Shown here in pieces: positions 7,882-13,795 of a stretch of DNA of 14,539 nt. Under the pieces are notes generated by a model. It saw only the letters and a list, made by a program, of their open reading frames with translations. It searched no databases and was not told where the DNA came from. Source of the DNA: Bdellovibrionales bacterium (lineage in GTDB: Bacteria; Bdellovibrionota; JAFGOL01); assembly GCA_022707945.1 (NCBI GenBank), contig JAKIZQ010000012.1:1-14539 (forward strand), written 5' to 3'. A program made the position numbers and the translations under genes. Position 1 is the stretch's first letter; each line of letters begins with the position of its first letter.

Positions 7882-8025
7882 GTTCAATTAGCTTTCGGCT
7901 GGCTCAGGCATATATCTTTTGAATAACAAGAAAAACTCTATAAAAGTCAATTAACAAAGAAAGCTCTAAGGCTTTTGTGTTGCGGTTTTGGAGCCAATGC
8001 TATATACCCTTTATTCCCAGTGCCA
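7882..8025 (+). other. Non-coding stretch between DUF507 genes and the groES promoter
   Basis: I see no open frame, tRNA or recognised RNA here. Short complementary segments are present: AGCTTTC (7890-7896) with GAAAGCT (7959-7965), TGGCTC (7900-7905) with GAGCCA (7991-7996), and a local hairpin GAAAGC/GCTTTT (7959-7964 with 7971-7976). The first and third are mutually exclusive. The local hairpin is followed by a U-containing but interrupted run, so it is at best a weak terminator for the DUF507 operon. Confidence 0.3.
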
Positions 8026-8055
8026 CTTGACTTTAGAGGGGGGCATATCCATATT
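8026..8055 (+). promoter_or_regulatory. Candidate heat-shock (sigma-32-like) promoter of groESL
   Basis: CTTGACT (8026-8032), 14 bases, then ATCCATAT (8047-8054) resembles the RpoH pattern CTTGAAA - CCCCATNT. The same bases also fit a housekeeping promoter: TTGACT (8027-8032), 17 bases, CATATT (8050-8055). Transcription would begin near 8062, about 57 bases before groES. I find no CIRCE element (TTAGCACTC-N9-GAGTGCTAA). Confidence 0.5.
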
Positions 8056-8066
8056 GGGTGTGGATA
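8046..8066. repeat. Inverted repeat over the groES promoter -10 and start site
   Basis: TATCCA (8046-8051) and TGGATA (8061-8066) are perfect inverted copies separated by nine bases. They span the proposed -10 and transcription start, a position suited to an operator. The arms do not match CIRCE. A chance occurrence is possible, since the arms are only six bases. Confidence 0.35.
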
Positions 8067-8118
8067 ATTTTGTTTTAGATTTTATTTTAATAAATGATCT
8101 TTTAAGGAGGATTAGAAA

Positions 8119-8406
8119 ATGCAGGTAAGACCGCTTAACGATCGCGTGCTTGTAAAAAGAGTACAAGAAGAAACAAAAACAGCTGGTGGGATAATAATCC
8201 CAGATTCAGCCAAAGAAAAACCAATAGAGGGTTTAGTTGTTGCAGTTGGTACAGGCAAGGTTTTAGATAATGGAACTAAGACAAACCTTACTGTTAAAGT
8301 TGGGAACAAAGTTCTTTTCAGTAAATATGCTGGAACAGAAGTTAAGATAGCCAACGAAGAACACCTTATCATGAGGGAAGATGATATTTTGGGAATAATT
8401 GAATAA
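8119..8406 (+). CDS. groES: Co-chaperonin GroES
   Basis: GroES (Hsp10) forms the heptameric lid of the GroEL folding chamber in the cytosol. At 95 residues it has the normal length. The N-terminus MQVRPLNDRVLVKR, the mobile loop around residues 17-32 (EETKTAGGIIIPDSAKEKP), the central GKVLDNG stretch and the C-terminal EDDILGIIE are all characteristic. A strong AAGGAGG lies eight bases before the ATG. groEL follows after 30 bases, the universal groES-groEL order. A heat-shock-like promoter lies about 60-90 bases upstream. Confidence 0.98.
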   Translation: MQVRPLNDRVLVKRVQEETKTAGGIIIPDSAKEKPIEGLVVAVGTGKVLDNGTKTNLTVKVGNKVLFSKYAGTEVKIANEEHLIMREDDILGIIE

Positions 8407-8436
8407 GGACAAAAATAAAACGGAGGATTTTTAGTT

Positions 8437-10086
8437 ATGGCAAAGCAATTGATTTTTGAACATGATGCAAGAGGCAAGATACTTAATGGCGTTAATATAT
8501 TGGCCGACGCTGTAAAGGTTACATTGGGGCCAAGGGGTAGGAACGTTGTCATAGATAAGAGCTATGGTTCACCTAATGTTACAAAAGACGGTGTTACTGT
8601 TGCAAAAGAAATAGATCTTGAAGATAAGTTCGAGAACATGGGCGCACAAATGGTTAAAGAAGTTGCTTCAAAGACTTCTGACATCGCTGGTGACGGCACA
8701 ACAACCGCAACCGTTCTTGCACAGGCTATATATCGTGAAGGTGTAAAATCTGTTGCAGCTGGTCTTAACCCTATGGATATAAAAAGAGGTATAGATAAGG
8801 CTGTAGAAGTTGTTATTAAAGAACTAGATGCACTATCAAAACCTGTTAAGGATCAAAAAGAAATAGCTCAGGTTGGGACTATTTCTGCAAACAACGACGA
8901 ATCAATAGGCAACATAATAGCAGAAGCTATGGATAAAGTTGGTAAAGAAGGTGTTATCACTGTTGAAGAAGCAAAATCAATGGATACTACTCTTGAAACA
9001 GTAGAGGGTATGCAGTTCGACCGCGGATATCTTTCTCCATACTTTGTTACCGATCCAGAAAGAATGGTCTGCTCACTTAATGATCCATACATCTTGATTT
9101 CAGAGAAAAAGATTAGCAACATGAAGGATCTTCTTCCTATATTAGAAACAACTGCAAAAATGGGAAAACCTTTATTCATTATAGCAGAGGATGTTGACGG
9201 AGAAGCTCTTGCTACACTTGTAGTTAACAAACTTCGTGGTGTTATCCAGGTTAGCGCAGTAAAAGCTCCTGGCTTTGGTGACAGAAGAAAAGCTATGTTA
9301 GAGGATATTGCAATACTAACTGGTGGACAGGTTATCAGCGAAGATCTTGGCCACAAACTAGAGAATGCTACAATAGAGTGGCTTGGTAACGCTAAAAAGA
9401 TAAACATAGATAAAGACAACACAACTATTGTTGATGGCGCTGGCAAGAAGACAGATATAGAAGCAAGAATAAAACAGATAAGAAAGCAGATAGACGAAAC
9501 AACATCTGACTACGACAGGGAAAAATTACAAGAAAGACTTGCTAAGTTAATAGGTGGAGTTGCTGTTATACATGTTGGTGCAGCAACAGAAACAGAACTT
9601 AAAGAAAAGAAGGCAAGAGTAGAAGATGCTCTTCATGCTACAAAAGCTGCTGCAGAGCAGGGTATAGTTCCTGGCGGTGGTGTTGCTCTTCTCAGAAGCG
9701 TAAGCAAGATCGACTCACTAAAGCTTGCTTCAGAAGATCAACAGGCTGGAGTAAGGATAATCAAGAGAGCTTTGGAAGAACCAATAAGACAGATAGCCAA
9801 CAATGCAGGTATAGATGGTTCAATAGTTGTAGACAAGGTAAAGAACAACACAGAAGTAGCTTTTGGTTTTAACGCCGCTACCAACACCTACGAGAACCTT
9901 ATAAAATCTGGCGTAATAGATCCTACAAAAGTTGTTAAGACAGCTATCATAAATGCATCTTCTGTTGCTTCTTTAATGTTAACAACAGAGGTTATGATAA
10001 CAGATAAACCAGAACCTAAGAGTGCTCCAGACATGCATGCAGGAGCAGGAATGGGTGGCATGGGTGGAATGGGCGGTATGATGTAA
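8437..10086 (+). CDS. groEL: Chaperonin GroEL
   Basis: GroEL (Hsp60) is the tetradecameric ATP-dependent folding chamber that works with GroES. The 549-residue protein is full length. Landmarks include VKVTLGPRGRNVV (about 27-39), the ATP-binding GDGTTT (85-90), the apical-domain segment APGFGDRRK, and GIVPGGGVALL near the C-terminal equatorial domain. The tail is a GGM repeat (GMGGMGGMGGMM), usual for the principal GroEL of a genome. GGAGG lies ten bases upstream of the ATG. The gene is co-transcribed with groES and is followed by a strong intrinsic terminator at 10125-10165, which lies beyond the start of the next gene. Confidence 0.98.
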   Translation: MAKQLIFEHDARGKILNGVNILADAVKVTLGPRGRNVVIDKSYGSPNVTKDGVTVAKEIDLEDKFENMGAQMVKEVASKTSDIAGDGTTTATVLAQAIYREGVKSVAAGLNPMDIKRGIDKAVEVVIKELDALSKPVKDQKEIAQVGTISANNDESIGNIIAEAMDKVGKEGVITVEEAKSMDTTLETVEGMQFDRGYLSPYFVTDPERMVCSLNDPYILISEKKISNMKDLLPILETTAKMGKPLFIIAEDVDGEALATLVVNKLRGVIQVSAVKAPGFGDRRKAMLEDIAILTGGQVISEDLGHKLENATIEWLGNAKKINIDKDNTTIVDGAGKKTDIEARIKQIRKQIDETTSDYDREKLQERLAKLIGGVAVIHVGAATETELKEKKARVEDALHATKAAAEQGIVPGGGVALLRSVSKIDSLKLASEDQQAGVRIIKRALEEPIRQIANNAGIDGSIVVDKVKNNTEVAFGFNAATNTYENLIKSGVIDPTKVVKTAIINASSVASLMLTTEVMITDKPEPKSAPDMHAGAGMGGMGGMGGMM

Positions 10087-10104
10087 ACCGCGAGTCAATA
10101 AAGA

Positions 10105-11109
10105 ATGAACAAAATGTTTAATATAGATACGGGGAGGAAATTTTATTCCTCCCCGTATTTTATTTATGGGTTTGGGTTAATACTGCTTTTGATATCCTCG
10201 TATCTTTGTCTTTTCCATGGCGGACCAAGTAATGCTTTTGACGACGCTACCATGTCCCTTATTATAAAAGACATAAGACTGCCAAAACTTATTGCATCCA
10301 TACTTGCAGGAGCTTGTCTTTCTTTGGCAGGTTTTGTTTTTCAAGCAGTGTTAAGGAATCCACTCGCTGACCCTTATATACTTGGTGTTTCAAGTGGTGC
10401 CGCATTAGGTACGGCACTTTATGTTATCTTCTTTGGTTCTTTATTTGGTATACTCGGCGCAAAAATTTTTTCTTTTACAGGCTCTATAACAGCAGTATTG
10501 ATACTAATGATAATATACAGGATAATGTCAAAAAACACTTCTGCGTTGATACTGGCAGGAGTTGCGATTAGTCTTTTCTTTTCATCTATAATAACTTTTT
10601 TAATGTCCAGTATAGAGGGTAGCAGACTTTTATATCTGAGCTCATGGTTGATAGGTAGTGTTTCTAGTCCAGATAGTTTAGAGCTTTATTTTCTACTCTT
10701 TACATTGTTAATAGGTTTATTCATACTCATCTTATTTGCTAACGTTTTGGACCTAATGCGTTTTGGCGACGAATTTGCGGTTTCTTCAGGTGTTAACTCA
10801 AACGCATATATGTTGCTTTTTATAATTACAGCCTCATTTCTTACTGCTTCTACGGTCTCTATTTGTGGAACACTTGGTTTTGTTGGTCTGGTTGTCCCTC
10901 ATATAAGCAAACTTATAATGAATAGAAGAAGTATTTATCTTATACCTGCTGTGGCTATTTTTGGTTCAGCTTTTTTGACTATGTGTACTTTTATAGCAGG
11001 CTTTTTTAGTACTGGTTTTGATATACCTGTAGGAGCTGTAAGCTCTTTAATAGGAGCCCCAGTGTTATTGTATCTTCTTTATAGGAGGTACAATGTTAAG
11101 AATATCTAA
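10105..11109 (+). CDS. FecCD-type permease of a B12/iron-chelate ABC importer
   Basis: This is the inner-membrane permease subunit of a BtuC/FecCD/FhuB-type importer. The protein (334 residues from the first ATG) has about nine to ten hydrophobic segments. Family motifs are DIRLPKLIASILAGACLSLAG, the coupling-region block QAVLRNPLADPYILGVSSGAALG, and GTLGFVGLVVPHISKLIMNRR. The start is uncertain. ATGs at 10105 and 10114 both lack a Shine-Dalgarno, yet the first membrane segment begins about residue 18, so translation must start upstream of or within the terminator hairpin at 10125-10165. I see no better downstream start. The 3' end overlaps the ATPase gene by 17 bp. The ligand (cobalamin, haem or siderophore) is not readable from sequence. 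Confidence 0.9.
   Translation: MNKMFNIDTGRKFYSSPYFIYGFGLILLLISSYLCLFHGGPSNAFDDATMSLIIKDIRLPKLIASILAGACLSLAGFVFQAVLRNPLADPYILGVSSGAALGTALYVIFFGSLFGILGAKIFSFTGSITAVLILMIIYRIMSKNTSALILAGVAISLFFSSIITFLMSSIEGSRLLYLSSWLIGSVSSPDSLELYFLLFTLLIGLFILILFANVLDLMRFGDEFAVSSGVNSNAYMLLFIITASFLTASTVSICGTLGFVGLVVPHISKLIMNRRSIYLIPAVAIFGSAFLTMCTFIAGFFSTGFDIPVGAVSSLIGAPVLLYLLYRRYNVKNI
10125..10165 (+). terminator. Intrinsic terminator of groESL, inside the permease coding sequence
   Basis: A 13-bp perfect stem pairs 10127-10139 (ATACGGGGAGGAA) with 10146-10158 (TTCCTCCCCGTAT) around the six-base loop ATTTTA. It extends by a G-T and an A-T pair at 10125-10126 with 10159-10160, and is followed by the U-rich tract TTTATTTAT. 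Stem length, GC content and the T tract make this a textbook rho-independent terminator. It covers roughly codons 7-19 of the permease frame that opens at 10105. Confidence 0.85.
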
Positions 11110-11797
11110 GCTTTGTTTTTCTAAAGGAGCTTTTAATCTAAAGATAGATAGTCTTGTCTTGAACAAAGGCGATCTTGTCCTGTTAATAGGACCAAACGGG
11201 AGTGGAAAAACCAGTCTATTAAAAACCATAGCTGGTGTTACAAAATATAATGGAAAAGTATTTTTTGAAGATAAATTAGTGAACGGTCTTTCTTATAAAG
11301 AAAGAGCAAAAATAACAGCATATCTACCCCAACGGATAAACCAGTCAGAAATATTGGTGAAGGATTTTTTATTAATGGGGCGTTTCCCGTATACCAATAC
11401 TTTTGGTTCATACTCTTTTAATGATCATGAAATATCAAAAATGATAGCGTCCAAATTCTTTATAGATAGATATATGGAAAGAGATCTTTTTTCTTTAAGT
11501 CAGGGAGAGTTCCAAAGAGTTTTAATAGCAAAGACTTTTGTACAAAAGGCAAAAGTTCTTCTTTTGGATGAGCCGAGCACTTCTTTGGATATTGGACACA
11601 AACATTGTGTTAAAGAACAAATACTAGCTTATAAGAACAGCGATCCTGATTCTATAGTAGTTGTTTCTACTCATGAGCCAGAACTTTTTAGCGATATAGC
11701 TACTGGTTTTATAATGTTAAAAGAAGGCAGGGTGTTTAAACAAGGATTAATGTCGACATATGAAAAAAAGGACATTAACGAGCTGTTCGATTTTTAA
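11093..11797 (+). CDS. ATPase subunit of a B12/iron-chelate ABC importer
   Basis: This 234-residue ABC ATPase energises the adjoining FecCD-type permease from the cytosolic face. Walker A is GPNGSGKT (33-40), the Q-loop is YLPQ (Q80), the ABC signature is LSQGE (135-139), Walker B is VLLLDEP (D159, E160) with a D-loop SLD, and the switch histidine is H194 in STHEP. The signature has Gln for the more common second Gly, a familiar variant in this subfamily. At 234 residues it is a little short; related importer ATPases are often around 250-260. AGGAGG lies four bases before the ATG, inside the permease gene. The last 23 bp overlap the convergent gene at 11775, with no terminator seen. Confidence 0.93.
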   Translation: MLRISKLCFSKGAFNLKIDSLVLNKGDLVLLIGPNGSGKTSLLKTIAGVTKYNGKVFFEDKLVNGLSYKERAKITAYLPQRINQSEILVKDFLLMGRFPYTNTFGSYSFNDHEISKMIASKFFIDRYMERDLFSLSQGEFQRVLIAKTFVQKAKVLLLDEPSTSLDIGHKHCVKEQILAYKNSDPDSIVVVSTHEPELFSDIATGFIMLKEGRVFKQGLMSTYEKKDINELFDF

Positions 11798-12356
11798 TCT
11801 CTGACCTTGTTCTTTGTTCCATATCTTTTTGTGCTTGTTCTCGTAATTTTTCTATTCTTGTCATTTGTTGTTCGCTTAGTTTTAACATCTTTTCTTTTTT
11901 GTTGTTTTCTACCACAAGATCTATATAGGCTTTTTGTGCTTTCTTTATGAATTTACTCAAGTCGCTGTTCAAACATTTCCTTAATTTTAAAGAACCTGAA
12001 TTAAATAATTCTCCTTTGTTTTTTACCGAGCAGTTACAAAGAGCATCTCTTATTAGCCAATCAATTGGATTATCATAATCCTTTGTTGATTCTTGATACA
12101 TGGTTCTTAAAGCAAGGATATCGAACATTTTTTTTGCCTGCTGAGTTGATTCTATTGCCCAAAGTTGTGCTGTTTGGTCAAAAAGAGCTATGTAGGGGGC
12201 TTTGTCTGGCAACAACTCATCACAAGTATCTGGCAAGGTTTGTAACTCATCTGCAAAACCGTTGTTCAGGAAAAGTTTTATTAATAGCAATAGCGTCATC
12301 ATAATAGAAAAGATTATTGCATTAAAATGCAAATTACGATACTTAAATCTTGCCAA
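11775..12356 (-). CDS. Uncharacterised exported or membrane-anchored protein with four cysteines
   Basis: I do not recognise this 193-residue protein. It starts with a basic n-region (ARFKYRN) and a hydrophobic stretch (about 13-31), followed by NNGFA before DELQ, which suits either a signal peptide cut near residue 35 or a signal anchor. The exported part has four Cys (45, 107, 109, 128), an even number that would allow two disulfides, with C107/C109 as a CxC pair. Residues about 130-190 are charged and helical (EKMLKLSEQQMTRIEKLREQAQKDMEQ), probably a coiled coil. The start is a TTG, chosen because it provides the basic n-region; ATG at 12302 is the alternative. No clear ribosome binding site is seen at either. 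It is divergent from korD and convergent with the ATPase gene. Confidence 0.7.
   Translation of the reverse strand: MARFKYRNLHFNAIIFSIMMTLLLLIKLFLNNGFADELQTLPDTCDELLPDKAPYIALFDQTAQLWAIESTQQAKKMFDILALRTMYQESTKDYDNPIDWLIRDALCNCSVKNKGELFNSGSLKLRKCLNSDLSKFIKKAQKAYIDLVVENNKKEKMLKLSEQQMTRIEKLREQAQKDMEQRTRSEIKNRTAR
12317..12332. repeat. 16-bp palindrome between the divergent 193-residue gene and korD
   Basis: TTGCAT-TAAA-ATGCAA is a perfect inverted repeat about 50 bases upstream of korD. It lies within the first codons of the divergent gene if its TTG start is used, or just upstream if its ATG at 12302 is used. Its first arm could also act as a -35 (TTGCAT) for korD, with a poor -10 (TACTTA) 17 bases on. 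It is a candidate operator; no regulator is known. Confidence 0.3.
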
Positions 12357-12365
12357 TATAAAAAT

Positions 12366-12370
12366 GGAGG
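12366..12370 (+). promoter_or_regulatory. Ribosome binding site that sets the korD start
   Basis: GGAGG is followed by ten bases and the ATG at 12381. The frame is open further upstream to an ATG at 12327, but family similarity begins after 12381, so this site fixes the shorter start. TATAAA at 12357-12362 is a possible -10, but it would leave too short a leader for this site. Confidence 0.6.
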
Positions 12371-12380
12371 GCCTACCCCG

Positions 12381-12602
12381 ATGAGTGAAGCAAAAGGAAA
12401 AGTCAATTTCATGGTAGAAAGATGTAAGGGATGTGGCTTTTGCGTAGAATTTTGTCCGGTCAAAGTTCTAGAATTCTCAAAGGATTATAATATGAAGGGA
12501 TATCATTTCCCTGTTGCTGCTCATGCAGAAAAGTGTATTGGTTGTAATATGTGTGGAATGTATTGTCCTGATTTTGCTATTTGGGGCGAAAAGAATAAGT
12601 AA
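12381..12602 (+). CDS. korD: 2-oxoacid:ferredoxin oxidoreductase, delta (ferredoxin) subunit
   Basis: This 73-residue protein is a 2[4Fe-4S] ferredoxin-like subunit that carries electrons from the catalytic subunits to ferredoxin. The clusters are bound by CKGCGFCVEFCP (C15, C18, C21, C25) and CIGCNMCGMYCP (C52, C55, C58, C62). The linker and the DFAIW ending are usual for the delta subunit of 2-oxoglutarate and branched-chain 2-oxoacid oxidoreductases. The start at 12381 is chosen because of GGAGG ten bases upstream and because the upstream extension has no family similarity. korA follows after 23 bases, in the common order delta-alpha-beta. Confidence 0.92.
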   Translation: MSEAKGKVNFMVERCKGCGFCVEFCPVKVLEFSKDYNMKGYHFPVAAHAEKCIGCNMCGMYCPDFAIWGEKNK

Positions 12603-12625
12603 GGGATGTCTAAAAGGGGTTATAA

Positions 12626-13795
12626 ATGAAAGCAGATCCTAAAGGAGTTCTTACAGGGACTCATTATCTTGATGGGGACCATGCAGCTTGCGAAGGCGCT
12701 TTAGCCGCTGGATGCAGGTATATTGCTGGTTATCCTATTACACCGTCTACAGAAGTAGTAGAAAGATTTGCAGGAAGGATACCTTGCGTTGGTGGTATCT
12801 TTATGCAGATGGAAGACGAGATAGCTTCTTCTATTGCTATACAGGGAGCTGTTTGGGCTGGGGCAAAAGCTATGACAGTTACCTCTGGTCCTGGTTTTTC
12901 TTTAATGATGGAACATATTGGTTTGGCAATAATGGCAGAAGTCCCTTGTGTTTTTATTAACGTACAAAGAGGTGGTCCTTCTACAGGACTCCCAACACTA
13001 CCTGCACAGTCAGACATGATGCAAGCAAGATGGGGTAGTCATGGCGATTATGAAGTTATAGCGCTGTGCCCTAATAGCCCACAAGAATGCTTTGATCTTA
13101 TGATAACAGCGTTCAATATGTCTGAAAGGTTCAGGACTCCAGTAATGTTCATGATGGATGAATGTGTTGGTCACATGACAGAAAGAGTGATTATCCCTTC
13201 TGCTGATAAAATAGATATAGTTCCACGAAAATATACCAAGAAGAGCCCTTCAGAATATAAAGCATATCAGCCTAACGAAGTGTTGATACCAGAAATGGCA
13301 GAACTTGGTAAGGGTTACAACTTCCACATAACAGGACTTACCCACGACGAGAAAGGTTATCCTGCAATGAACGAGGATTCACAAAAGAAATTAGTATCAA
13401 GACTTATAAATAAGATACAGCAATATAAGAAAGAGATAATACTTATAGAGGAAGATGGCATAAAAGATGCAGAAGTTGTCGTTATGTCTTATGGCATAAC
13501 ATCTAGAGTCGCAGAGAAAGCAATACTTGATGCAAGGTCTAAAGGCTTAAAGGTAGGTAAGGCAAGATTAAAAACAGTATGGCCATTTGCAGACGAATAT
13601 GTGCTGGACCTTTCCAAAAAAGTTAAAGCTATAGTTGTTCCAGAACTTAATGCTGGGCAAATAGTGAGAGAAGTTGAAAGAGCTGTAAAAGGTAATTGCG
13701 AGGTCATAAGTATTCCACACCTTGGTGGTGGAGTACATAAACCAGAACTTATATTAGAAGCTATTCTAAAGGGGGCTAAAGGTGGAAAACACTAA
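12626..13795 (+). CDS. korA: 2-oxoacid (probably 2-oxoglutarate):ferredoxin oxidoreductase, alpha subunit
   Basis: KorA is the large catalytic subunit of the enzyme that converts a 2-oxoacid and CoA to acyl-CoA, CO2 and reduced ferredoxin, or the reverse in reductive carbon fixation. The 389-residue protein has GNEA-type features of the pyrimidine-binding domain: DGDHAACEGALAAGCRYIAGYPITPSTEV near the start, MEDEIASSIAIQGA, TVTSGPGFSLM and RGGPSTGLPT. The C-terminal domain (about 275-385) carries VVVMSYGITSR and VVPELNAGQIVREVE. AAGGGG lies six bases before the ATG. The last 14 bp overlap korB. The overall pattern favours 2-oxoglutarate, but other 2-oxoacids (branched-chain) cannot be excluded from sequence alone. 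Confidence 0.92.
   Translation: MKADPKGVLTGTHYLDGDHAACEGALAAGCRYIAGYPITPSTEVVERFAGRIPCVGGIFMQMEDEIASSIAIQGAVWAGAKAMTVTSGPGFSLMMEHIGLAIMAEVPCVFINVQRGGPSTGLPTLPAQSDMMQARWGSHGDYEVIALCPNSPQECFDLMITAFNMSERFRTPVMFMMDECVGHMTERVIIPSADKIDIVPRKYTKKSPSEYKAYQPNEVLIPEMAELGKGYNFHITGLTHDEKGYPAMNEDSQKKLVSRLINKIQQYKKEIILIEEDGIKDAEVVVMSYGITSRVAEKAILDARSKGLKVGKARLKTVWPFADEYVLDLSKKVKAIVVPELNAGQIVREVERAVKGNCEVISIPHLGGGVHKPELILEAILKGAKGGKH

Noticed and set aside
7882..8060. 6S RNA or other known small RNA before groES
   Set aside because: No long rod-like helix with a central bubble could be traced, and no SRP or tmRNA signature was found. Only short complementary segments are present.
8020..8118. CIRCE operator expected upstream of groESL
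   Set aside because: No match to TTAGCACTC-N9-GAGTGCTAA is present; the inverted repeat seen has different arms.
8112..8552. Minus-strand open frame of 146 codons across groES and the start of groEL
   Set aside because: It covers both chaperonin genes and their intergenic ribosome binding site, and its composition is that of reversed coding sequence.
8868..9446. Minus-strand open frame of 192 codons inside groEL
   Set aside because: It is a mirror of groEL codon bias, with no recognisable protein features and no ribosome binding site. The plus strand encodes canonical GroEL here.
12327..12380. Upstream ATG for korD at 12327
   Set aside because: The extra 18 residues have no ferredoxin-subunit similarity, and GGAGG sits ten bases before the ATG at 12381.
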